Below, piece after piece: positions 25,612-32,794 of a DNA stretch of 64,000 nt. The position numbers and the translations under genes were made by a program. Every line of letters begins with the position of its first letter. Positions within the stretch are counted from its first letter, which is position 1. Origin of the DNA: Acidovorax sp. 1608163 (lineage in GTDB: Bacteria > Pseudomonadota > Gammaproteobacteria > Burkholderiales > Burkholderiaceae_C); assembly GCF_003669015.1 (NCBI RefSeq), contig NZ_CP033069.1:124001-188000 (forward strand), given 5' to 3'. Under the pieces are notes generated by a model. That model was not told the DNA's origin. It ran no database searches and was given only the letters and a program-made list of their open reading frames with translations.

Positions 25612-25770
25612 CATTGACTGCACCCCGACTCCGGCCATTGGATCGGCATGCAGTCAATGGTCTCGCCCAGCATTCAAGCCGCATACGCCATAGGTTTTCA
25701 AGAAACCCAAGTGTGTTGACGTATGCCCCGGCGCATTGCGCAACCGGCGGGCTACTCCCCAAAGACCCGT
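25612..25770 (-). promoter_or_regulatory. yybP-ykoY manganese riboswitch with competing hairpin
   Basis: The minus strand has the conserved GGGGAGUAGC (from 25760), then GUCAACACACUUGG, and GCGAGACC closing P1 (GGUCU 25766-25762 with AGACC 25662-25658). This is the Mn2+-sensing yybP-ykoY family. Directly after, CATTGACTGCA (25659-25649) pairs perfectly over 11 bases with TGCAGTCAATG (25622-25612). The hairpin begins at the last bases of P1, so the two folds should compete. A -10 box TAAAAT (25778-25773) fits a start near 25766. Confidence 0.92.
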
Positions 25771-25966
25771 GAATTTTAGCGCAATGCAATGCCTATTTTC
25801 CCGAACAAGAAAAACGCGGGTACAAATAAAAAGCCACAACACCCATAAAGTGATTAATAATGGATCGGTCCTTATGTCGAGCTTTGCGCGGCACGAGGGC
25901 GCCGAAGTAAGCGGTGATTGGTCAGTTTCGCGTCTTTGAAGTCGTCACAGGTTTGTTGATTGCGTC

Positions 25967-26002
25967 GGGCTCCATCGCGTTTTCATGTTTTTTGAGGAGT
26001 CC
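25967..26002 (+). promoter_or_regulatory. ribosome-site-masking hairpin ahead of the first RRM gene
   Basis: GGGCTCC (25967-25973) pairs with GGAGTCC (25996-26002), which contains the Shine-Dalgarno of the gene at 26007; one pair is G-U. The 22-base loop is U-rich. The second RRM gene has the same hairpin with a true A-U pair at that place. Confidence 0.65.
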
Positions 26003-26006
26003 CTCC

Positions 26007-26399
26007 ATGGGCAACAAACTTTACGTGGGCAACCTGCCCTATTCTTTCCGCGACCAAGATCTGGAACAAACCTTCAGCCAGTTCGGCTCCGTGGGCAGCG
26101 CCAAGGTCATGATGGAACGTGACACCGGCCGTTCCAAGGGTTTCGGCTTTGTCGAAATGGGCAGCGATGCCGAAGCACAAGCCGCCATCCAAGGCGTGCA
26201 TGGCCAAAACTTTGGCGGCCGTGACCTCGTGGTCAACGAAGCCCGTCCTATGGAACCCCGCGCTCCACGCAGCGGTGGCTTCGGTGGCGGCAATGGTGGT
26301 GGCGGCTACGGCGGCGGTGGCCGCAGCGGTGGCGGCGGCTACGGCGGTGGCCGTGAAGGTGGTGGCGGCGGTTACGGCGGTGGCCGTGGCGGCTACTAA
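26007..26399 (+). CDS. RRM-domain glycine-rich RNA-binding protein (first copy)
   Basis: A 130-residue single-RRM protein. RNP2 is KLYVGNLP (residues 4-11) and RNP1 is SKGFGFVEM; the RRM spans about 2-80. A Gly-rich tail with GGYGGGG, GGREGG repeats follows and ends in GGY. Such proteins resemble cyanobacterial and plant cold-induced RNA-binding proteins and may act as RNA chaperones. GAGGAG (25994-25999) serves the ATG at 26007. It is a close paralogue of the next gene, including the leader, so the pair arose by tandem duplication. A terminator at 26461-26484 makes it a separate transcript. Confidence 0.93.
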   Translation: MGNKLYVGNLPYSFRDQDLEQTFSQFGSVGSAKVMMERDTGRSKGFGFVEMGSDAEAQAAIQGVHGQNFGGRDLVVNEARPMEPRAPRSGGFGGGNGGGGYGGGGRSGGGGYGGGREGGGGGYGGGRGGY

Positions 26400-26460
26400 G
26401 CACTTCGCTGCTTAAAAGCACCCCGTTCGGGCAGGCATTCAGTCTGGTCCGCAACAATCA

Positions 26461-26484
26461 AGGAGCCTTCGGGCTCCTTTTTTT
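26461..26484 (+). terminator. intrinsic terminator after the first RRM gene
   Basis: AGGAGCC, loop TTCG, GGCTCCT, then a run of T residues. Stem of seven pairs with a stable UUCG tetraloop. Confidence 0.92.
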
Positions 26485-26530
26485 ATGCCTGAGACTTTGC
26501 CGCCACACTGGCTGGCTCCCATGCATCGGC

Positions 26531-26560
26531 TTGCTTTTTTTTAATTTTGTGGCGCATAAT
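26531..26560 (+). promoter_or_regulatory. promoter of the second RRM gene
   Basis: TTGCTT (26531-26536) and CATAAT (26555-26560) with an 18-base spacer fit sigma-70. The predicted start near 26567 gives a leader of about 125 bases. Confidence 0.5.
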
Positions 26561-26649
26561 GCCAAAGCGAGTTTTCCTCGCTTTTGGTTTGCGGTGATCC
26601 GTCAGTTTCGCGCTGAGAGCGTCATTGAGATTAGCTGGCTGCGTTTTCG

Positions 26650-26687
26650 GGACTCCATCGCTTTATTCATGTGTTTTTGAGGAGTCC
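26650..26687 (+). promoter_or_regulatory. ribosome-site-masking hairpin ahead of the second RRM gene
   Basis: GGACTCC (26650-26656) pairs perfectly with GGAGTCC (26681-26687), which holds the Shine-Dalgarno of the gene at 26692. The loop of 24 bases is U-rich. Further upstream, GCGGTGAT..GTCAGTTTCGCG (26591-26612) is almost the same as 25909-25930 of the first copy. Confidence 0.65.
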
Positions 26688-26691
26688 TTCG

Positions 26692-27246
26692 ATGGGCAAC
26701 AAACTGTACGTCGGCAACCTGCCTTACTCGGTGCGCGACAGCGATCTGGAACAGGCCTTTGGCCAATTCGGTGCCGTGACCAGTGCCAAGGTCATGATGG
26801 AGCGCGACACAGGCCGCTCCAAGGGCTTCGGCTTTGTCGAAATGGGCAGCGATGCCGAAGCACAAGCCGCCATCCAGGGCATGAATGGCCAGCCTTTGGG
26901 TGGTCGTGGCATTGTGGTCAATGAAGCACGCCCCATGGAGCCGCGTCCTCCACGCAGCGGTGGCTTCGGCGGCGGCGGTGGCGGCTTTGGCGGTGGTGGT
27001 CGCAGCGGTGGCGGCGGCTACGGCGGTGGTCGCGAAGGCGGCGGCGGTGGCTACGGTGGTGGCCGTGAAGGCGGCGGCTACGGCGGCGGTCGTGAAGGCG
27101 GCGGCGGTGGCTACGGTGGCCGTGGTGATGGCGGTGGTCGTGGTGACGGCGGCTTCCGCAGCCCCTACGGCTCGGGCCCACGCAACGGTGGCGGCGGTCG
27201 CAATGGCGGCGGCGGTGGCTACGGTGGCGGCAACAGCGGTTACTGA
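26692..27246 (+). CDS. RRM-domain glycine-rich RNA-binding protein (second copy)
   Basis: A 184-residue paralogue of the preceding protein. The RRM (about 2-80) keeps RNP2 KLYVGNLP and RNP1 SKGFGFVEM. The tail is longer, with four or so repeats of GGYGGGREGGG, then GDGGGRGDGGFRSPYGSGPR and an Asn/Gly end. The tail is RGG-like and may add RNA contacts. The internal repeat number could vary between strains. It has its own promoter, leader hairpin and terminator, so it is a separate transcript from the first copy. Confidence 0.93.
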   Translation: MGNKLYVGNLPYSVRDSDLEQAFGQFGAVTSAKVMMERDTGRSKGFGFVEMGSDAEAQAAIQGMNGQPLGGRGIVVNEARPMEPRPPRSGGFGGGGGGFGGGGRSGGGGYGGGREGGGGGYGGGREGGGYGGGREGGGGGYGGRGDGGGRGDGGFRSPYGSGPRNGGGGRNGGGGGYGGGNSGY

Positions 27247-27282
27247 TCCCATCCAGGGCTATCTGGCCCCAAGATACGCAAA

Positions 27283-27304
27283 AAGCCCCTTCGGGGGCTT
27301 TTTT
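27283..27304 (+). terminator. intrinsic terminator after the second RRM gene
   Basis: AAGCCCC, loop TTCG, GGGGCTT, then T residues to 27304. Strong stem and U-run. The minus-strand SDR gene ends at 27336. Confidence 0.92.
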
Positions 27305-27335
27305 GTTGCCTGTGCGCGGTGGAATGCGGAGCTTG

Positions 27336-28121
27336 TCAGCGTCCGGTTTTGGTTTGGCGGCGTTTGCGCGGCCGGCCGGCCAGCAGTTTGTCAAACACGG
27401 CATTGGGCAGGGCGCGCAGCAGTTTGGCCACCACACCCATTTGCCAAGGGATGACGCGGTAACTGTCTGCTTTGTCGATGGCCCGGAAGGCCTGGTCTGC
27501 AAAATCCTGGGGCTGCATCAAAAACGGCATGCTGTACCGGTTTTCGCGGGTCAATGGGGTGTCGATGTAGCCGGGCGACAGGGTGACCACACGCACGCCA
27601 AAGGGCCGCATTTCGCCGCGCAGGCTTTCGCAGTAGCTGATGACCGCGGCTTTGCTGGCGCAATACGCGCCGTGGCCGGGCAGGCCCCGGATACCGGCCA
27701 CGCTGCCAATGCCCACCAAGGTGCCGCTTTTGCGCTCTGTCATGCCCTGCACAAAGGGGTGGAAGGTGGCGGCCATGCCGATGTTGTTGGTGGCAAAGGT
27801 GCGGGCCATGACGTCCAGGTCGTCGCGGTCGGCGGTGTCCATGCCCACGCTGATGCCCGCGTTGGCGATCACCACATCGGGCAGGCCCTGGCGCGCAAGG
27901 CAGTCTTTGCCAGCGGCCACGATGCTGTCGGTGATGGCCACATCGGCACTATAAATTTCATAGCTGCTAGCGCTTATTCCATTGGCCTCAGCCCATGATT
28001 TGACTTCGGCTGTGCGCCGCGCTACCAAGGCCAGGCGGTAGCTCGCCCGGTGAAAGCGCAGTGCCAGGGCTTGTCCGATGCCGCTGGAGGCGCCGGTGAT
28101 GAATGCGAGGGGCTGGGTCAT
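27336..28121 (-). CDS. short-chain dehydrogenase/reductase
   Basis: A 261-residue NAD(P)-dependent oxidoreductase. The cofactor loop is FITGASSGIGQALALRF, NAG follows in VVIANAGISVG, and the catalytic Tyr-Lys is in AYCASKAAVISY, with the Ser in IGSVAG. The Arg-Arg after strand 2 suggests NADPH. Residues about 47-60 (ANGISASSYEIYSADV) are coded by a palindromic dispersed repeat lying in frame. The gene follows lptC by 36 bases, a place where lptA is often found. The substrate is unknown. Confidence 0.92.
   Translation of the reverse strand: MTQPLAFITGASSGIGQALALRFHRASYRLALVARRTAEVKSWAEANGISASSYEIYSADVAITDSIVAAGKDCLARQGLPDVVIANAGISVGMDTADRDDLDVMARTFATNNIGMAATFHPFVQGMTERKSGTLVGIGSVAGIRGLPGHGAYCASKAAVISYCESLRGEMRPFGVRVVTLSPGYIDTPLTRENRYSMPFLMQPQDFADQAFRAIDKADSYRVIPWQMGVVAKLLRALPNAVFDKLLAGRPRKRRQTKTGR
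27949..27982. repeat. AGCGCTTAT repeat inside the SDR gene
   Basis: The minus strand reads GGAATAAGCGCTAGCAGCTA then TGAAATTTATAG, an exact half of the intergenic repeat (compare 14250-14275). It is in frame and coded as part of the SDR between strands 2 and 3. Confidence 0.85.
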
Positions 28122-28157
28122 GGCGTTTGCTTGTGCGGTGGCGCGATGGCGCTGGGG

Positions 28158-28790
28158 TTACTTGGGCGCCGCCGTGCCGCCGGGCATGAGCATGCCGCGC
28201 ACCCTGCCGCTCAGTTGCAGCACCTGGTCGAGGTTGTTGTACTCCATGGCGTCTGCCGTGAAGCGGTCGCTGCCCCGGGTGAGCTGAACGGGCTGATTGG
28301 AACGCACCTTCTCCTCCTGGGTAAAAGCGTGCAGAAATTCGCCACGGAACTCCAGCCGGGGCTGCGCGGATGCGCCCTGGCGCGCGGGCACGGCCTCGCG
28401 CGTCACGATGGCGTTGCCAAACAGTTGCACTTCGGAGCCGTCGGCGTTGCTCAGGGCCCGGTCCGATGTGGCGAAAGTCAGACGCCCGTCGAGGGCAATG
28501 GAGCGCATGCGGGCTTTGTCGATTTCCAGGGTGTCGGTGGCGGGGAAGTGGCGAGCCGTGTCGCCCTGCACCTCGCTTTGCAGCCGCCCCTTGGCATCAA
28601 AACTTTTGACGGCAAAGGTTTTCATGGAATAGTCCGGCTGGTCTGGCGCCACCTTGGGGGCGGTGGCCGCCAGTGGGGTGGGGGCATTGCGCACCAGCCA
28701 CCAGGTGCCCAGGGCCAGCAGGCCCATGAGGAGCACCGGCAGGTACAGCGAGAGCCGGTCTACGGCTTGCAGCATGCGGCGGCGCATCAT
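28158..28790 (-). CDS. lptC: LptC, LPS export protein
   Basis: A 210-residue single-pass inner-membrane protein that connects LptBFG to LptA in the lipopolysaccharide bridge. One N-terminal helix (LYLPVLLMGLLALGTWWLV, about residues 14-32) is followed by the periplasmic beta-jellyroll (FAVKSFDAKGRLQSEVQGD). The tail ends MLMPGGTAAPK. The start at 28790 overlaps the kdsC stop by four bases (ATGA). The start MMRRRM is directly before the helix; a longer frame from 28904 is a reading of kdsC. lptA and lptB are not adjacent. Confidence 0.9.
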   Translation of the reverse strand: MMRRRMLQAVDRLSLYLPVLLMGLLALGTWWLVRNAPTPLAATAPKVAPDQPDYSMKTFAVKSFDAKGRLQSEVQGDTARHFPATDTLEIDKARMRSIALDGRLTFATSDRALSNADGSEVQLFGNAIVTREAVPARQGASAQPRLEFRGEFLHAFTQEEKVRSNQPVQLTRGSDRFTADAMEYNNLDQVLQLSGRVRGMLMPGGTAAPK

Positions 28791-29281
28791 GCGGCGTAGT
28801 CCGAGAGCAGGCGGGCGTAGGCGCCCGTGGCCACCAGCAGCAGGTCGCAAAATTCGCGCGCTGCCCCCTCGCCTCCGCGGGCCTGGGTGGTGTGGTGCGC
28901 GCATTGGCGCACCTCCACATGGGCGTTGTGCGGAGCGCAGGCCAGTGCGCTGCGCCGCATCACGGGCAGGTCGGGCCAGTCGTCACCCATGGCCGCTGCT
29001 TGCGACCAGTCCAGCCCCAGGCTGGCGAGCACTTGCTCGGCGGCGGGGCGCTTGTCTTCGGTGCCGTAGATGGCGTGCTCCACCCCCAGGGCCTTCAGGC
29101 GCAGGCGCAGCGGGGCGGAGTCTCGCCCGGTGATGATGGCGGGGGTGATGCCTGCCTTTTGCAGCAGCTTGATGCCGTGGCCGTCCAGGGTGTTGAAGCG
29201 CTTGAGAGTTTCGCCCGCTTCGCTGAACAGCAGGCCGCCGTCGGTGAGCACCCCGTCCACATCAAAAAAGGCCACGCGCAC
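28787..29281 (-). CDS. kdsC: KdsC, KDO-8-phosphate phosphatase (N-terminus probably cut by a frameshift)
   Basis: A HAD phosphatase that removes phosphate from KDO-8-P in lipopolysaccharide core synthesis. The open frame from a GTG at 29281 gives 164 residues starting VRVAFFDVDGVLTDGG, with the catalytic Asp pair and the MGDDWPDLPVM loop intact. The usual N-terminal 22 residues are missing from this frame but are coded just upstream in another frame (ATG at 29344-29346, MTSDATFPVLQFPP). One extra C in the C6 run (G6 on the plus strand, 29306-29311) would join them as FPPELLLRAQSVRVAFFD. The gene sits between kdsD and lptC. Confidence 0.88.
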   Translation of the reverse strand: MRVAFFDVDGVLTDGGLLFSEAGETLKRFNTLDGHGIKLLQKAGITPAIITGRDSAPLRLRLKALGVEHAIYGTEDKRPAAEQVLASLGLDWSQAAAMGDDWPDLPVMRRSALACAPHNAHVEVRQCAHHTTQARGGEGAAREFCDLLLVATGAYARLLSDYAA

Positions 29282-29394
29282 GCTCTGGGCGCGCAGCAGC
29301 AGCTCGGGGGGAATTGCAGCACGGGAAAGGTTGCGTCAGAGGTCATTACACAGCATTTGAACAGGCACGGCCAAAGCCAGTGCACCCGTGGAAC

Positions 29395-29462
29395 CGGCTT
29401 CGCCGGGCCGGGGGGTGCGTCCCTCTTGGGGGGAAGGCGCGAAGCGACTCAGGGGGGTCATA
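29395..29462. repeat. GC-rich dispersed element between kdsD and kdsC
   Basis: The minus strand reads CCTGAGTCGCTTCGCGCC, TTCCCCCC, AAGAGGGACGCACCCCCC, and resembles the element at 7017-7075. It overlaps the kdsD stop and fills most of the gap to kdsC. Confidence 0.55.
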
Positions 29463-30459
29463 TCACTTTTGCCCGCATCAGATCGCCAATGTGCACCACG
29501 CCGGTCAGTGCGCCGCCCGCGTCCACCACCAGCACGCTGGTGATGCCATGGGCTTCCATCATCTCGGCAGCGTCCACTGCCAGCGCATCGGCCGCAATGC
29601 GGCGTGGCGAGGGGTGCATGACCTGGGCCGCCGTGGCGGTGCGCAAATCGGCTCCCGCCTCGATGCGGCGGCGCAGATCACCATCGGTGAAGATGCCCAG
29701 CACCTGGCCGCCTGCATCCACGATGGCCGAGGCGCCCAGGCCTTTGGCACTCATCTCGCGCATCAGGTCGCTGAACGACGCGTCTGGCGCGACACGGGGC
29801 ACCTGGCTGCCGCTGCGCATGACATCGCTCACGTGCGTGAGCAGTTTGCGGCCCAGCGAGCCGCCCGGGTGCGAGCGCGCAAAGTCTTCCGGGCGAAAGC
29901 CGCGGGCGTCCAGCAAGGCCACGGCCAGGGCGTCGCCCATGGCCAACTGGGCGGTGGTGCTGGCCGTGGGGGCCAGGTTCAGGGGGCAGGCTTCGCGCTC
30001 CACGCTGCAGTCCAGCACCAGATCGGCATGGCGAGCCAGGGTGGATTGCAGCCCGCCGGTCAGTGCGATCAGGGGGGCTCCCAGGCGCTTGAGCACGGGC
30101 AGGATGGCGGTGAGTTCGCCGCTTTCGCCGCTGTTGGAGATGGCCAGCACCAGGTCTGCGCCAGTCACCATGCCCAGGTCGCCGTGGCTGGCCTCGGCGG
30201 GGTGCACAAAAAACGCCGGGGTGCCGGTGGAGGCCAGTGTGGCGGCAATCTTGCGGCCCACATGGCCGCTTTTGCCCATACCCATCACCACCAGGCGGCC
30301 GGTGGTGCGCAGCACCATCTGCACAGCCTGGGCAAAGCGCTCGTCCACGCGCGCGGCCAGCCCGGTCAGCGCGGCGGCCTCGATGTCAAAGGTCTCGCGG
30401 GCCAGTCGCAGGGCTTGCTCTGCGTCGAAATGGGGGAGCGTGGAGGGGCTGACGGTCAT
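29458..30459 (-). CDS. kdsD: KdsD/KpsF, arabinose-5-phosphate isomerase
   Basis: A 333-residue enzyme that converts ribulose-5-P to arabinose-5-P, the first step to KDO. The SIS domain (about 40-175) has GRLVVMGMGKSGHVGRKIAA and the sugar-phosphate loop ISNSGESGEL; HPAEASHGDLGM holds the conserved His. Two CBS motifs (about 205-333) follow. First gene of a kdsD-kdsC-lptC set on the minus strand, divergent from the antiporter at 30539. Confidence 0.94.
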   Translation of the reverse strand: MTVSPSTLPHFDAEQALRLARETFDIEAAALTGLAARVDERFAQAVQMVLRTTGRLVVMGMGKSGHVGRKIAATLASTGTPAFFVHPAEASHGDLGMVTGADLVLAISNSGESGELTAILPVLKRLGAPLIALTGGLQSTLARHADLVLDCSVEREACPLNLAPTASTTAQLAMGDALAVALLDARGFRPEDFARSHPGGSLGRKLLTHVSDVMRSGSQVPRVAPDASFSDLMREMSAKGLGASAIVDAGGQVLGIFTDGDLRRRIEAGADLRTATAAQVMHPSPRRIAADALAVDAAEMMEAHGITSVLVVDAGGALTGVVHIGDLMRAKVI

Positions 30460-30538
30460 GCCGGGATTCTATCGACCGGGGCGCCATTGCTGGGCGATAG
30501 GCGTCTCAACGCCCCTGTGCCTCGTATAGCATCACCCT

Positions 30539-32524
30539 ATGTCTTCACTCGCCCTGACTTTGCTGTACCTGCTGGCCGCCGTGCTGGGGGTGGTCGTCTG
30601 CCGCAGCCTGAAGCTGCCGCCCATGTTGGGGTATCTGGCGGCCGGGGTGTTGATCGGGCCCCACGCCATGGCGCTGGCCCAGAACTCCGAGGGCGTGCGG
30701 CACCTGGGCGAGTTTGGGGTGGTGTTCCTGATGTTTGCCATTGGGCTGGAGTTCAGCCTGCCCAAGCTGCGGGCTATGCGCCGCCAGGTGTTTGGCCTGG
30801 GGCTGATGCAGGTGCTGCTGACCATGGCGGTGGTGGCGGGCGGCGGGATTTTGCTGTCTTACGCGGTGGGCGGTATCTGGGACATGGGCTGGCAGACGGC
30901 GCTGGCATTGTCGGGCGTGCTGGCCATGAGCAGCACGGCCATCGTGGTCAAGCTGATGGCCGAGCGCGCCGAGCTGGAGAGCGAGCATGGGCGCCGCGTG
31001 ATGGGGATCTTGCTGTTCCAGGACCTGGCCGTGGTGCCGCTGCTGGTGCTGATCCCAGCGCTGGGCTCGTCGTCTGACCAATTGCTGGTGGCGCTGGGCT
31101 GGGCGCTGCTCAAAGCGATGGTGCTGGTGGGGGTGCTGCTCACCGGCGGGCAGCGGGTGATGCGCTGGTGGCTGACCCTGGTGGCGCGCCGCAAGAGCGA
31201 AGAGCTGTTCATGCTGAACCTGCTGCTCATCACCCTGGGGTTGGCCTGGCTGACCGAGCTGGCCGGGCTGAGTCTGGCGCTGGGCGCCTTCATCGCCGGG
31301 GTGCTGGTGTCCGAGACCGAATACCGCCACCAGGTGGGCACGGACATCCGGCCCTTTCACGATGTGCTGCTGGGCCTGTTTTTCATCACCATCGGCATGA
31401 TGCTGGACTGGCACATCCTGGTAGACCGCTGGAGTTTGGTGCTGGCGCTGCTGGCCGTGCCGCTGCTGGTCAAGCTGGTCATCATCATGGTGCTGGCCCG
31501 GCTGATGGGCGCCACCACGGGCGTGGCGCTGCGCTCGGGCCTGTTTTTGGCGCAGGCGGGGGAGTTCGGGTTTGTGCTGCTGTCGCTCACGCAAGACCAT
31601 GGCCTGGTGCAGCCTGCGCTGATGAACCCGATCCTGGCGGCCATGGTGCTGTCGATGCTGGCCACGCCCTTCCTCATCATGCACAGCAACCGCATCGTGA
31701 TGAAGCTGGTGGCCAGCGACTGGTTGCAGCAGTCGCTGCAGATGACCACGATCGCCCGCAAATCCATCAACACCAGCAAGCACGTCATCATTTGCGGCTA
31801 CGGCCGGTGCGGCCAGAACCTGGCGCGCATGCTCGAGCGCGAGAACATCCCCTACATGGCGCTGGACCTGGACCCCGACCGTGTGCGCCAGGCTGCAGCG
31901 GCGGGCGATTCGGTGGTGTATGGCGACGCCACCCGGCTGCAGGCGCTGATGGCCGCGGGCCTGGTGCGCGCCAGTGCCGTGGTGGTGACCTACATCGACG
32001 TGCCTGCAGCCCTCAAGGTGCTGGCCAACACCCGCTCGCACGCACCGCAGGTGCCCGTGGTGGTGCGCACGCAGGACGACGCGCACCTCGACAAGCTGCA
32101 GGACGCCGGGGCCACCGAAGTGGTACCCGAGGCCATCGAAGGCTCGCTCATGCTGGCCAGCCACGCCCTGGCGCTGGTGGGCGTGCCCATGCGCCGGGTG
32201 CTGCGCGTGGTGCAGGACCAGCGCGACGCGCGCTACAACCTGCTGCGCGGCTACTTCCATGGCGCCGACGACGACACCGTGAACGAACGCGACCAGGAGC
32301 GCATGAGCACCGTGAGCCTGCCGCTGGGCGCCAAAGCCCTGGGCAGCCCGCTGGGTGACCTGGCCCTGCCCGCCGTGGGCGTGCGCGTGGTCAACCTGCG
32401 TCGCGCCAACGGGCACCAGTCCAGCGTGGTGGACAGCGCCGTGCTGCAAGAGGGCGACACCCTGGTGCTGTCGGGCCACCCCGCCGCCCTGGCGTTGGCC
32501 GAGGACAAGCTGCTGCGCGGTTGA
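30539..32524 (+). CDS. KefB/KefC/YbaL-type monovalent cation:proton antiporter
   Basis: A 661-residue CPA2 antiporter. Twelve or more helices occupy residues 1-385 (LALTLLYLLAAVLGVVVCRS onward, with FLMFAIGLEFSLPKL and SLALGAFIAGVLVSETEYRH typical of the family). An RCK/TrkA-N domain begins at about 415 with HVIICGYGRCGQNLARMLE, a Rossmann nucleotide loop, and a TrkA-C domain closes the protein. It probably exports K+ in exchange for H+. No KefF/KefG subunit adjoins. KefB versus YbaL cannot be decided from sequence alone. Confidence 0.92.
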   Translation: MSSLALTLLYLLAAVLGVVVCRSLKLPPMLGYLAAGVLIGPHAMALAQNSEGVRHLGEFGVVFLMFAIGLEFSLPKLRAMRRQVFGLGLMQVLLTMAVVAGGGILLSYAVGGIWDMGWQTALALSGVLAMSSTAIVVKLMAERAELESEHGRRVMGILLFQDLAVVPLLVLIPALGSSSDQLLVALGWALLKAMVLVGVLLTGGQRVMRWWLTLVARRKSEELFMLNLLLITLGLAWLTELAGLSLALGAFIAGVLVSETEYRHQVGTDIRPFHDVLLGLFFITIGMMLDWHILVDRWSLVLALLAVPLLVKLVIIMVLARLMGATTGVALRSGLFLAQAGEFGFVLLSLTQDHGLVQPALMNPILAAMVLSMLATPFLIMHSNRIVMKLVASDWLQQSLQMTTIARKSINTSKHVIICGYGRCGQNLARMLERENIPYMALDLDPDRVRQAAAAGDSVVYGDATRLQALMAAGLVRASAVVVTYIDVPAALKVLANTRSHAPQVPVVVRTQDDAHLDKLQDAGATEVVPEAIEGSLMLASHALALVGVPMRRVLRVVQDQRDARYNLLRGYFHGADDDTVNERDQERMSTVSLPLGAKALGSPLGDLALPAVGVRVVNLRRANGHQSSVVDSAVLQEGDTLVLSGHPAALALAEDKLLRG

Positions 32525-32636
32525 TGGTGGTCTGCCCTGGGACGCAGTGCGCCGTCTCCTGTGGCCCGGATCTTCGGCTTTGGGGTCGGGCGATGGCCCG
32601 TGGGATGTTGGGTCGGCCTCTTTGAACTTGAAAGAT

Positions 32637-32695
32637 CCGTTCGGGTTGAGCTTGTCGAAACCTTGCGCGGCGCTTCGACTGCGCTCAGTGAACGG
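32637..32695. repeat. long inverted repeat, second REP-like member
   Basis: CCGTTCGGGTTGAGCTTGTC (left arm, 32637-32660) faces TTCGACTGCGCTCAGTGAAC (right arm, 32674-32695). It is the same family as 4153-4214 with more mismatches. It lies in the 270-base gap after the antiporter gene. Confidence 0.8.
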
Positions 32696-32743
32696 TTCAA
32701 GTAGGTTCGTGCCGGATTAGTAGCAAAATATTGAATGAAATCA

Positions 32744-32792
32744 GGCCCTAGCGCTTATTGATAAAGCGCTAGCAGCTATATTTTCAATAGCA
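32744..32792. repeat. AGCGCTTAT palindromic repeat
   Basis: A clean full copy: CCCTAGCGCTTATTGATAAA, GCGCTAGCAGCTATATTTTC, AATAGC. It ends just before the stop of the minus-strand GGDEF-EAL gene. Confidence 0.9.
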
Positions 32793-32794
32793 AA

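Noticed and set aside
26280-26396. tandem GGT/GGC-rich repeats
   Set aside because: These are the Gly-rich tail codons of the RRM proteins and not a separate repeat element or CRISPR.
30545-32479. 644-residue minus-strand open frame
   Set aside because: Antisense of the cation antiporter, very rich in His and Gln.
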